A model generated the notes under the pieces. That model saw only the letters and a list, made by a program, of their open reading frames with translations, was not told the origin of the DNA and did no database searches. Positions 35,161-45,353 of a DNA stretch of 64,000 nt are shown in pieces. Source of the stretch: Astrocystis sublimbata (Eukaryota > Ascomycota > Sordariomycetes > Xylariales > Xylariaceae); the NCBI GenBank assembly GCA_022453515.1, contig JAJNNY010000022.1, positions 186,001-250,000 of the forward strand, given 5' to 3'. The position numbers and the translations under genes were made by a program. Position 1 is the first letter of the stretch, and every line of letters begins with the position of its first letter.

Positions 35161-37860
35161 CTACTCCGGTCCCTCCTCTGCATCCTCGACAGTGACAGCC
35201 TTGGCCTTACCCTTGTCTTGGCTCGTGTTCGACTTGCGATCATCATCAAGCTCGGAGTCGGCTGCGTGAGTTTCGGGCTCCGCTGTGTTGTTATCGCTTT
35301 GATGGGAGTTATCTGTGGCAGACGTCGACTCTTCCCCAGGGAAGAGAAGTTGAGAGGTGCCACCCCATTGTGGCATCACAGGAGTTGGAGAAGCAACATT
35401 CGGTGGCTCGCTTGGTATCTGAGATACAAGAGTGTTGGAGGTTCCATCGGTGCCAATTTGTATATCGCTATTCTCGGCTGGACTATGGGTGACATCTGCT
35501 GACGCAGGCTGGCCAAAGGTGTTATTTCTATTGAGGACGAATGATTGACGTTGGTTCTGCTCCTGAGCCTGGAGAGGCGGCGAGTGGGATGAAGTTGTTG
35601 AAAAAGGTGTGGCTCCCGTGTGCTGCTGCTGCTGCTGCGTGGTAGCCTGACCATCAGACCGCTGGAGTGGTAACAGCGACCATCCAGGTGGAATGGATAC
35701 TCCCTCGGGGAGTTCTTGGCTGCCGGCGGGAATAGCAGATGCGTGCGGAGGGCCGTTGTATCTCGTCACCTCGGCAGGAGGAGCATATAGCGTGCTATTC
35801 GGATGATGGCTAAGTGGCTGCAGACCCGTAAAAGGCGAGTGAACACCAGGCAAGCCGAATTGATTGCCAGCTCCAGTTGCGGTGTGGGGTTGCTGGATCT
35901 GACGGATTCGGTTCAACTCTGCCGTGAGCGCCATGAGAGCCTGAAGTTCGGCCTGAGTCGCTTGCAAGGTAGACATCTCTTGTTGCAATTTCATCGAGAT
36001 TTCGTGAAGTTGGGCCTGTATGCCTTCCATGCCGCCCTGAGTACCTTGTAGCGCTATGGGCGCCGGCATTGGCAAAGCTGCCGGGGCTGGTGGCTGATTT
36101 GGCACGCCGTGTTGGCGCAACTGGTTGGCCAGCTCGTGGATATCCTGATGATCTCCTTGAGCGAAGCCCAGCCGAATCGGACCGATTTGAAATACGCGCA
36201 GATTTCCCCGAGCCTGAGCTGGCTGACCCGGGTTACCGACTGCTCCGCCGCCTGCTGGCCCACCGCCAGGCGCCGCTGGAGCCGGAGCCTGACCCTGCCC
36301 GCCACCATTGGGCCCCCTCGCCGGAGCATTACCATTAGGCTCTGCTCCGTCCATGACCACTGAACGCCGACATGTGGGACACACTTGTTGTCTCTCCAAC
36401 CAGCCCTTAAGGCACCCGAAGTGCAAGATATGGCCGCAGGGGAGTTTCTTGGGCCGAGAGCGTTCCACTGCCCCCGCGGCATCTGGGTTCCAGGGCCGCA
36501 TCTCTTCTCTGCAGATGATACAAGTATCCTCCCTGCTCAGATCTTCCGATGTGGCGTCTGGGTACTTGTTCATGTCTTGCAAAGCTTTGCGATAGCGCAT
36601 AAGAGCGCCTAGGCGTTTCACAAAGGAGCGAGCGGTCATGAAGAGATCGCGCATGATGTGGATGGGAAGGCCGTAGAACATCATGAGGATGGCAAAAAAC
36701 ACCGAGTAGATGACGAGTTTTACGAAGTCTAGAGCACGTTAGAGAGAGAGAAAGTTGGGGGGCCGCCCACGGTGGATTAACACACCTGTTATCAGATCAA
36801 GACTCAGCACCCAGTGGCCCTTGGATTCCCATCCGGGCACTTCGATATCCATCTCGTCAATATCTTCCTCATCTGGCAGCTCTTCTTGTCGGGCCGCCTC
36901 GGCCTCGGCAGCGTCGTCGGATTCTCTACGTCGCAAGATCTCGTTTCGTTGCTCTCTCGCAAGCCGTCGCTGCTCCTCAAGGCGGGTCCGGGTCTGTTTC
37001 TTTACGATATCGGCCTCGACCAACGATAGTATATAGCGGGAGGCGGTGCGGGTGGAGCAGGTGGTCAAGATGGCAAATTCGAATAGGAACATGACCATCA
37101 TGTTAGGACGAGCCTGTTGGATCACGGCATGAACGGCGTAGGAGAACAGCCAGGCATCGTAGAGAACACTCAGGAGAAGGGAGACGCTGAGGCGGGTGTG
37201 GAACAATCGCGGATTGGCGGGGGGCTGTTGCTCCAGAATCTCGACACGACCTTCGCCGACCCATTCCCACACCTTGCCGGTGACCAGGGCGGTGAACATG
37301 ACCAGGAACCAGGCGCCCACCTCCTCCCGAAAGATGGTCATGGCCAGACAGGTCTCCGTAACGGCGAACCATGCCTTCTCATAAAGCTGCTCGACCTCGA
37401 CAGGTCGCAGGGGGCCATAACACAGGCGTTGGAGGCCCCAGACAAAGGAGGCGTACACGAGTAAGACGAGGTTGACTAGGATCTGTAGTCGGGGGAAATG
37501 GCAACTTAGCAATGCGCGTGTACGGGCGATGTAAAGGGGCACGGGGAAAGGCGGACCATGAGGCTGAGGTTATTCTGCGATAGGTAGACCATGGCGGAAT
37601 AGAAGTTGGCGCGCTGGTTGAAGGCATAGGCGACCACGCCGGTGGCCAGCGCGGTGGAGGCCTGGAGCACGATGATCAGCGACGGGCGTGACTGGAAATC
37701 GAGGAATGCACAAGATGAAGCAGCCTGTGGGCAGGCGCAGACGCGGACGTGGGATTGATTGAATCATGAGCATGGATAGAGCTGGCGATCGCAGTGGTGG
37801 TGATGCAGCGGGACAGTGGGCATGAAGCTTGCTTACCCCGGCATACCAATAAATACGCAT
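35161..37860 (-). CDS. HRD1: Hrd1-type ER membrane RING-H2 E3 ubiquitin ligase
   Basis: Four exons on the minus strand: 37860-37837, 37661-37557, 37482-36786 and 36728-35161, giving 797 residues in frame. It ubiquitinates misfolded ER proteins and forms the core of the ERAD retrotranslocation channel with Hrd3 and Der1. The N-terminal 300 residues hold several hydrophobic helices ([70 protein letters not shown]). A typical Hrd1 stretch follows ([16 protein letters not shown]). The RING-H2 finger spans residues 345-395: C345, C348, C373, H375, H378, C381, C392 and C395. The C-terminal 400 residues are Gln/Pro/Gly-rich and disordered, as in fungal orthologues. The first exon is only 24 nt. An alternative acceptor 30 nt upstream of exon 2 keeps the frame and would add ten residues. 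The gene is transcribed away from the GH47 mannosidase gene. Confidence 0.95.
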
Positions 37861-38012
37861 CTCGAGCGATAGGTTGGAGGGCGATGGGAAACGGCACGAT
37901 GCGGACGATGAGGGGTTTCGGTGGTCGAGGGAGCTGCAGTGAGGCAGCTAGGTGCCCATTATTCCGGTGAAAAGCAGTTGATCGGGTAGCGCGAGTGGTC
38001 GTGTGCCCTCGA

Positions 38013-38048
38013 GGAGTGCGGGAGTGCGGGAGTGCGGGAGTGCGGGAG
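38013..38048. repeat. GGAGTGCG tandem repeat in the HRD1/GH47 intergenic region
   Basis: Four perfect copies and a half copy of an 8-base unit, about 150 bases upstream of the HRD1 start codon. Confidence 0.9.
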
Positions 38049-38141
38049 TTTGGAGGTTGATGATGTTCCCAATGGCTTGGGGGACGATTGACAATGATGC
38101 CACCTGTTGCATACAGGCATGACAGGTACAGTAGAATAAGC

Positions 38142-38204
38142 CTAAGGTACCTAACCTCGCTAACCTACCTAAGGTAGGTACCTACATGCTTACATGTAGG
38201 TAGC
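38142..38204. repeat. dense GGTACC / CCTTAGG palindrome cluster
   Basis: Contains AAGGTACCT, ACCTACCTAAGGTAGGT (near-perfect palindrome), GGTACC and CTACATG-CTTA-CATGTAG. It is the densest block of this motif family in the window. Confidence 0.8.
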
Positions 38205-38366
38205 CTGCCCACCGAGCCTGCCTACCACGCTTGTCCCCCTAAGGGTAAGTCGGGTGGGGGCCAAATCTTTGTGTACCTACTACTAGTAGTATCAAGCAAG
38301 TGCCTCCGAACGAAGTACTTACACAATGACGTATATACAGGTACTCACATACCGTTTGATCTCAAG

Positions 38367-38387
38367 TTACCTAGGTAGGTACCTAGG
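38367..38387. repeat. TACCTAGGTA palindrome cluster
   Basis: TTACCTAGGTAGGTACCTAGG contains TACCTAGGTA and CTAGGTAGGTACCTAG overlapping each other. Confidence 0.8.
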
Positions 38388-39008
38388 CATGATATGGCAT
38401 GACAACATGTCTACCAATGGGAAATTCCCCCAGTGAGTCGTGTAGATACAGTGTCGCAAAAAGAATCAATTTCAACCTCTAGGTAGGTTGCTCACACCTA
38501 CCTAACAATAAATGGTAGACTGCTATTTAATGTACCCTCGATGCCTCGGTACATGTACCTTTGGAAAAGGGGCCCACGGAGGTTCCTGGGACCTCGGGGA
38601 CCTAGAGCTGCCCTCGTGTGGGGTGGGGCGGGACCGGACGGACAGCCCTTTAGAATCATGGAAGCTCCAGCCGAACTCCAGCTTCGGCAGAAGCTTGCCA
38701 TTGCCGCAAGTACCTTTGTGCTACCTGGTACCTCGGTGCATTCTACAACCCACTTCACCGCCACCATATTGTATGTCTTTGGTCTTTTCTGTTTAGTGAC
38801 GCCTTCAGCTCTCGGCAAAGCTCAAAGTTTGATTCTTAGCAGTAGTCTCTAGACCGCACGAGAACCCACCTCTTCCATTGCCACCGTACCGACCACATCC
38901 GCCCCCGATCTCGCACGTTATTCCCAACCGGCCGGAGTAATGGTGATCTGCCGGCAACCATATGCTGTAGCATATCTTACGCTCGAGTTCCCATAGGTTT
39001 AGCCCGTG

Positions 39009-40922
39009 ATGGCTGTGCGCCGTCTCAGGATCCTCCTCGCCGTCGTTCTGTTCTGGGTGCTGGCCTCGTGGTACTACCAGTCTCGGACATCCGGCCGTTC
39101 CAGTCTCTTTGGTTCCCGGTCCGGCTCGACTAGAATCCTCGGCGACTACCGATGGGAACGGCTGCCGGCGCGATATCCCGTTGATACGTTTGCCCAACTT
39201 CCGACCAAGAAGCCCGCCAAGCCGATTCCTCAAATACAGGCTCCCAGGCCGAAAGAGGACGATGCCGCGAGAGAGGAGCGGCTGACGCGGCTGGCCGCCG
39301 TCGAGGAGAGCTTCGTCCACAGCTGGACTGGCTACAAGAAGTATGCGTGGGGCCACGATGAAATCAAGCCCGTCACGGCGCAGTATAAGGATCCCTTTGG
39401 GGGTTGGGCCGCCACACTGGTCGATTCCCTCGATAGCCTGTGGCTGATGGGTCTGGAGGAAGAATTCGACGCCGCTGTGAAAGCATGCGACGATATCGAT
39501 TTCCGAACCACCAAGGCCAAGGATATAAACGTGTTCGAGACTACCATTCGATACCTCGGCGGTTTCCTAGCCGCGTACGAGTTGAGCGACCAACAGTACC
39601 CCAGTCTACTCAACAAATCCACCGAGGTAGCGAATCTACTGATGACCGTATTTGACACCCCAAACCACATGCCAATTCCCCGTTTCAACTGGAGAGACTA
39701 TGCCAAGGGAAACAAGCAGATAGCACCCACGACGGTTCTACTGGCCGAAATTGGGTCGCTTAGTCTTGAATTCACCAAGATGTCGCAGCTCACTGGTGAC
39801 ATGCAATACTACGACGCCATCAAAAGAATATACGACGAGCTGGAAGAAGTGCAGAGCAAGACTCGCCTCCCAGGGATGTGGCCTGTTCTCATTGATGCCT
39901 CCACGACGCCCATAACTCCCAAAGGCGATGGGTTTTCAATGGGTGGCATGAGCGATAGTGCTTTTGAGTATCTACCCAAGCAGTATTTGCTTCTAGGTGG
40001 CGCGCTTGCACAGCCGCGAAACCTGTATGAGAAGTTCATCGACGTAGCCGAGAAGCATCTCCTACGTCGCGCATTACATCAAGGGAACCAAGCGATCCGA
40101 TTCTTTGGGGATGCTCACGTGTACAACCCACAAAACGGAGAACCTGTCGTGAAAATGACACCACGGACACAACATCTTACATGTTTCACTGGTGGCATGG
40201 TTGGCATGGCGGCCAAAATTTTTGATCGACCTGATGACCTTAAAAAGGCCACTGAATTGACTGACGGATGTGTTTGGTCATACAGTGGGACACCCTCGGG
40301 TGTAGGACCTGAGATATTCTTCTACATCCCATGCGATGAGAACGATGATTGCCAGTGGAGTGACAATCGGGTAAGTAATTCTTGCTTAGAAGACCTCCCA
40401 CTTTTCGAAGAATTCGCGATTCAAGCCCAGCTAGTACTACAATGGCAAAAAGCTGACTCGCGATCGCAGTGGAATGATGCGGTCAAGAAGCACTGGAGCT
40501 CTGGCGAGGAGGGCGACACTATGACAGAGAAAGAGGTTGCCGAGATTGTCGACGCCCGTCGATTGCCTAAAGGCATGGTCGATGTGTACGACAGGAGATA
40601 TCAATTACGGCCCGAGGCCATTGAGTCAGTTTGGTACATGTGGCGGATAACCGGCGACTCGAAGTGGATGGATAAGGCATGGAACATGTTCAAGGCCATC
40701 GAGAAATACACCCGTACCCCATACGCCTCAGGGGCGCTAGACGACGTGACCTGGCCTAAGCCGGACCCGGTGGACAGCATGGAGAGCTTTTGGCTGGCGG
40801 AAACGCTCAAGTACTTTTACCTCATGTTCAGCGATTGGGATACCTTCAGCCTGGACACGTGGGTGTTGAATACAGAAGCACATCCGTTTAGACGAGCCGA
40901 TGCACCGGCAGAAAGACGGTGA
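39009..40922 (+). CDS. GH47 (class I) alpha-1,2-mannosidase, type II membrane protein
   Basis: Two exons, 39009-40370 and 40470-40922, give 604 residues. The intron is 99 nt (GTAAGT...CGCAG), a multiple of three with no stop, so the unspliced frame is also open. Splicing it restores the family-like reading WSDNR-WNDAVKKHW. The enzyme removes alpha-1,2-linked mannose from N-glycans in the ER or early Golgi, depends on Ca2+ and inverts configuration. Residues 7-24 are a signal anchor (RILLAVVLFWVLASWYY). GH47 landmarks follow: YKDPFGGWAATLVDSLDSLW, VFETTIRYLGGFLAAYEL, MSDSAFEYLPKQYLL at about 314, RPEAIESVWYMWRITGD at about 501 with the catalytic base region, MESFWLAETLKYFYLMF, and NTEAHPF at 588, whose Thr is the Ca2+ ligand of the family. 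All expected acidic residues appear present. Whether it is the ER Man9-to-Man8 enzyme or a Golgi paralogue cannot be decided here. Confidence 0.94.
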   Translation: MAVRRLRILLAVVLFWVLASWYYQSRTSGRSSLFGSRSGSTRILGDYRWERLPARYPVDTFAQLPTKKPAKPIPQIQAPRPKEDDAAREERLTRLAAVEESFVHSWTGYKKYAWGHDEIKPVTAQYKDPFGGWAATLVDSLDSLWLMGLEEEFDAAVKACDDIDFRTTKAKDINVFETTIRYLGGFLAAYELSDQQYPSLLNKSTEVANLLMTVFDTPNHMPIPRFNWRDYAKGNKQIAPTTVLLAEIGSLSLEFTKMSQLTGDMQYYDAIKRIYDELEEVQSKTRLPGMWPVLIDASTTPITPKGDGFSMGGMSDSAFEYLPKQYLLLGGALAQPRNLYEKFIDVAEKHLLRRALHQGNQAIRFFGDAHVYNPQNGEPVVKMTPRTQHLTCFTGGMVGMAAKIFDRPDDLKKATELTDGCVWSYSGTPSGVGPEIFFYIPCDENDDCQWSDNRVSNSCLEDLPLFEEFAIQAQLVLQWQKADSRSQWNDAVKKHWSSGEEGDTMTEKEVAEIVDARRLPKGMVDVYDRRYQLRPEAIESVWYMWRITGDSKWMDKAWNMFKAIEKYTRTPYASGALDDVTWPKPDPVDSMESFWLAETLKYFYLMFSDWDTFSLDTWVLNTEAHPFRRADAPAERR

Positions 40923-41727
40923 TGGGCCAGAATAGGTGAATCAGCTGTATCACCTATAGCAGTGTTGTATATAGATGATGGCAATAGTCCTGGAAAACAA
41001 CAATGAAAATTTTAGTCGACAGCTTATCCTTGTACCGACTATGCAAAGACACTAAGAAAACTGTCTCCCATATTTACTGATCCTATGATCTAGACAAGCT
41101 CATATTGTTCGCTGATATTGGCCGCTTTGAGGCGGTGAGTGAGAAGGTAAGTACAACAAGCAGGATAGGGGAGCCGAAAAGACATGGAACTAATACATTT
41201 ATTAATAGGGTTTCCCACCCGAATATGCGTAGATGTCTCGTGGCAGGAATCCGCCCCCAAGTTGTACCCCTACCACGCTGACTGCAGAAATGTAACCTTA
41301 CCCCGCCAAAAGTTGAAGACTGCCGGGTGCACGTTCTCTTAGCTAAACATTTGCAGGGGACTCTATATATACACCTGCATGAGTTGTCTTGTGCTATCTC
41401 TTTCTACATCCACAGAGTACGCTGTAGCTCCTAGTCGCGAAGTTTGGGCATGGTAATCCATGTTGTTGACCATGTTTTCACTAGGTCTTTTTTAAAACAT
41501 GGCAGTTATACTGATCCTATGGAATACGTCCAGTATTGACCCTGGCAGACTCCCATTTCCTACTGCACGCTCAAGGATAAAACGACAAGGTCTTCCAACA
41601 TTGTTCGTGCATCATGACTACCACTTTTCTGTTTCCATCCCCCTTACGAGGCAACAAACGCCCGCTTTTTAAGTTAATACTGCCCTAACACTTCACCTTG
41701 TTTTACTGAGTCGACGGATTGTTCGCC
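40923..41727. other. intergenic spacer
   Basis: About 800 bases between the mannosidase gene and the next plus-strand gene. It should hold the 3' UTR of one and the promoter of the other. The last 150 bases are pyrimidine-rich (CACTTTTCTGTTTCCATCCCCC). I see nothing else in it. Confidence 0.45.
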
Positions 41728-43910
41728 ATGTCGGTTGCGCCACAAGATGTCTATACTGGCATGTGGATTGACTGGTCACAGACGAGCCAGGTTCTTGGGT
41801 CGACGATCACGGTTACTTCGTCAGCAAGCAGACTACTGACCGCGTTTCTCGCGCTGTATATTTCCCTCGCATTCTCATATCTTTGGCTACTGGTCGTATA
41901 CAGCATCCATCGGGCTCGGTACAGTGTTACTACCGGAAGATGCTACGCCATAATCAGGCAACAACAAGCCCTCCTAAGAGCTGGCCTATCGCCAATAGCT
42001 ACGAGCATACGCCTTGTGAAGCTCTACTGGGCCTATCGGCGGGCACCTTCTGCATGGACCCAGTCATGGCTTTGGATAACAATCTCAATCATGAGTGCCG
42101 TGGGTAGTGTCACAGCGGGTTTGTTCTCTTCTCAAATCATTAGCTCCTCACGCTACATCAGCGTCCTTGTAAACTCACCGAACTGCGGGTTCCTCTTTCC
42201 GGCTGGCGTGGACGATTCCAGGTGGGACAGCCCACAGATTCTAGCCTCGAACCAGGCTGGTTTGACGTTGGTTGATCTATCAGCGAAGTACGCTCGTGAT
42301 TGCTATAACTCCACGAGCTCAGGCGACAAGAGCCAATGCAACCTTTTCTCATCGGCGACTCTGCCATGGGAGACCGAGTGGCAGGCCGAGTGCCCCTTCG
42401 ACAAGGAGATGTGCATAGGCCCAGCAGTCCGCCTCGACACTGGGCTCATGAACTCGAACAGACTCTTGGGAATCAACTCTCCTACTGCAGACCAGATTGG
42501 GCTACGAAAGATTACTACCTGTGCTCCGATCCGGCAGCGAGGATACACAGAACTCAGACCAGCCCCTACGCCGGGCGACCACGCCGTAACTTATCTGTAC
42601 GGCCCAATAAGTGGCGCAAATGCAACTTGGTTCATTGAAATGGCAGGGGCTAATTTCACACAGACCTATACGATGATGTAAGTGATCTTGGTTGTTACTA
42701 TGCCCTTTTGCCGCACTTATAAGGGACATGTATGGAGGCATTGTGAGCTTACGATATCACCGGCAGCTGGTCGCGTTCTGTTGACCAGAGACGTAACTAA
42801 CTTGATGTGATTATGAACAGAAGTCAGCAATATCGCAGTGGCGCCTGGGCCGCCCGGAACTCGTGGTTGCCCATTCGCGAACTCAACAATACTCGCGGGG
42901 ACGGGACCATCTTCTTTCTCTCAAGCAACTCGGTCTACTTTGGAAAGCCATGCGATGACCCGGTATTCTCGGCCCACGTGGCCACAGACCTAGGCAATAG
43001 CGAAAGTCCGGTGTATGTGGAAGACCAATATGCCGGCGTGCTTGGCTGCCTCGAACAGGTGAGAAGCAGCTTCCTTCACATTGTCCGTCTGTAATCGGGA
43101 TGTCCCTCCGAGTTCGAGCTGACAAAGACGGATGAATTGCAGTTCCAAGTGTGTAGCGCGACGTCCGACGTATGTTCTGGTGTTGGGAGCTTGGGTGACG
43201 TCCACCTCGAAGTTACACAACAGTTACCCTTCACCACAATGCAGGCTTTCACAGCTGATATGATCGCCTTCACACTTGACAGGGTCAGCAAAATCGCAAG
43301 TATGACGGTAGGTGACACGCCCAACTTGGCGGCTAGCCAAAGCCTGGCCTACAACAACCTGCAACTACCAGTCCCGAGCAACCAGTGGCAGGTGGAGGTT
43401 CAATACTGGCACTCGACCGTCATGTCTCTGATTCAATACGGCATTCTGCAATATATGGTAGGTCCCAACGATCCGGCGTTCCAAGAATTCGTCGTCTCGC
43501 CCACGGCGGGGCCACAGTTGGCTCTGTGCAAACGGCAACGATTGCGCATCGGTCAGGGTTTCGCCAACGTTTCTAGTCTGGGGCTCTTCTTCACGATCAG
43601 TCTTGGGACTGTTATCATTGTAGTTGCTCTGTTTCTTGACAATATCATGGGTTGCATAACGCGGTTGTCGAAAGGGGATGGGGAGAAGCATCGCGGCTGG
43701 ATACAGGACGATGTCTTGCATATGCAGCGACTCGCTTATGGTCAGCAGCAATCGTTCCCTTCCCGATGGATAGGTGCAGATGACAACATACCTGTGGTTG
43801 AGGGCAACGGCTTTTTGGACCCTATTGTCGACCCTCACTGTGCCAAGACACGGGATAGTCAGCACAGGCTTTCTATCGACTCGCTTATGGATGTGGATGG
43901 AACCCTATGA
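41728..43910 (+). CDS. multi-pass membrane protein of unknown function
   Basis: Three exons, 41728-42677, 42821-43058 and 43143-43910, give 651 residues. The ATG sits in GCCATG. Two hydrophobic helices lie at about residues 35-60 (RLLTAFLALYISLAFSYLWL) and 115-140 (SWLWITISIMSAVGSVTAGL). A third lies near 543-566 (LGLFFTISLGTVIIVVALFL). The 400 residues between the second and third are polar and Cys-containing (CGFLFPAG, CPFDKEMCIGPAVRL), with N-x-S/T sites, so they are probably on the extracellular or lumenal side. The overall plan (two N-terminal helices, a large Cys-containing ectodomain, one C-terminal helix, a short tail) recurs in many uncharacterised membrane proteins of filamentous ascomycetes. 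No transporter or enzyme motif is seen. Splice sites fit the consensus (GTAAGT, GTGAGA). Confidence 0.85.
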
Positions 43911-44535
43911 ATAAATGTCGGTTAATTGGCGAATTAGTGCTCTTCTCCTCACTCATGAAACGACTCGAGTAATCACTTAATTGACACATTCAACCTGGGA
44001 AAATCACTTGAGCCAGTTTCGAGTCTTCGAAATGTGTATGGATGGACCGTCTCGGCTGCTTCTCTATACTATACTTAGTAAGAGTGGGAAAATCGAGCTC
44101 TGAATTGATTAAATCGAAACTATGAGGATCCTATTGGACTCATACATGCGAGTATTCCAAGCTTCTGGCATTCACGTCTCTATGTAAGTGGGACCCTTGA
44201 GTGCCTTGTTACGGGGACGGCGCAAAGGCCCAACCGAGATTTAGCGTATAAAGTGGCGTTCCTCCCCAATTGTGATTCGGATTTGCTTTTGCCTTTTCTT
44301 TCAACGTCACCTCATCTATGACGACCATGATGTCCAACACAATTCGTCCGTCGTATGCCCGCGTCTGCCTCGCGCAACCGAAGTCGCGGGGCCATGTCCA
44401 CGAACCGGGTTCTAGAGTCGTCCATGGGCACATCTTTGAAGGCCTAATAGACGGTTGAAGGCCGGTCTTACGGGGGGATGTAAGCTGAGCAGGAATGAGC
44501 TTCCGTAGCATGGTAGCGTGCACCACACTTCCAGG

Positions 44536-44570
44536 TCCATCGTCCATCGTCTATCGTCCATCGACCATCG
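44536..44570. repeat. CCATCGT-type tandem repeat
   Basis: Five imperfect copies of a 7-base unit (CCATCGT, CTATCGT, CCATCGA variants). Confidence 0.8.
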
Positions 44571-45013
44571 CAGACGTCAGCCGTGCGTCAGCCAGTCGCC
44601 GGATGGTCACAACCACCAGCCGTCGCGCGGAAGATGGATGCATGGCTGTCCTACGTCGCTGCCTATCCCAGGCAGTGTGCTTATCTGTTGCGTGCTCCGG
44701 ACTAGCCCAGGCCCGTCGGCAAATTGGTGGCACGGCAGTTGGCATGGTGGCATGGACCACGCCGCCGGTAAGGTAGTGACTTGCACGACGGCGCTAGCTC
44801 GGGATGTGAAGGGGCGAGAACGACTCGATTGGTCTTCATCCCCGGCCGCTGGTGGTGGTTAGTCGGGGAGATGCTGCCATTGTCCCCTCCCCTCCCCCCC
44901 TTTCGGCCACCACCTAGTTCTTGTCAGTGGTTCATTGGCACTATTTGATCTTGATCTTGAATCTTGATCGCACTCGCCTGGCTCCCTCCCTCGTCTGACG
45001 GCTCGACCCTCGC

Positions 45014-45063
45014 CCAATCAAACACGGCACGGGCTTGTGCACAAGCTTTGACTAGCGGCCAAT
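45014..45063 (+). promoter_or_regulatory. two CCAAT boxes upstream of the CDF transporter
   Basis: CCAAT occurs at 45014-45018 and again at 45059-45063, about 340 and 290 bases before the ATG at 45354. CCAAT is the binding core of the fungal Hap/AnCF complex, which is linked to iron and redox control. Pentamers occur often by chance. Confidence 0.25.
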
Positions 45064-45353
45064 AGGTAAGGTAGTGATGGGACGAGGTGCTTGAGTCAAG
45101 GCCAGTTTGTTTGTGTCGAGGGCATGGATGGCGGCCAGGCCAAACTCTACCTGTTCGCTGTTCACGGGGCAGTCCTCGGATAGGACAACACAATCTTAGA
45201 GTTTAATCAAGGTAGCCCCTACCTAGATACTTGCCTACTGATTCCAACATTCACGGCAGTGACAATCACAATCAATCGCTTCAAACACTGCACCCCAACT
45301 GCCTACTAACCTATCTACCTACACAGCATTCTTCCTTGTCAAACCTCTCAGCC

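Larger units (their letters stand above)
37861..39008. promoter_or_regulatory. shared intergenic region of the divergent HRD1 / GH47 pair
   Basis: These 1,148 bases separate the two start codons and must carry both promoters. It holds 4.5 copies of an 8-base repeat (38013-38048), a dense cluster of GGTACC/ACCTAGGT palindromes (38142-38204 and 38367-38387) and further ACCTAGGT-type motifs near 38,480. I found no exact CAGNGTG unfolded-protein-response element by eye. A near match, CAGTGTC, lies around 38,450. Confidence 0.5.
43911..45353. other. intergenic region
   Basis: About 1.4 kb with no supported gene. An imperfect ATCGTCC repeat is present at 44536-44570. Two CCAAT boxes (45014-45018 and 45059-45063) lie 290-340 bases upstream of the cation transporter start. 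Confidence 0.5.

Noticed and set aside
34900..35502. A 200-codon plus-strand frame
   Set aside because: Its 3' half is antisense to the last exon of HRD1 and its 5' half is in non-coding DNA with no domain.
38440..38460. A CAGTGTC sequence considered as an unfolded-protein-response element in the HRD1/GH47 region
   Set aside because: It differs from CAGNGTG at the last base, and a 7-base match is expected by chance in 1.1 kb, so it was not annotated as a site.
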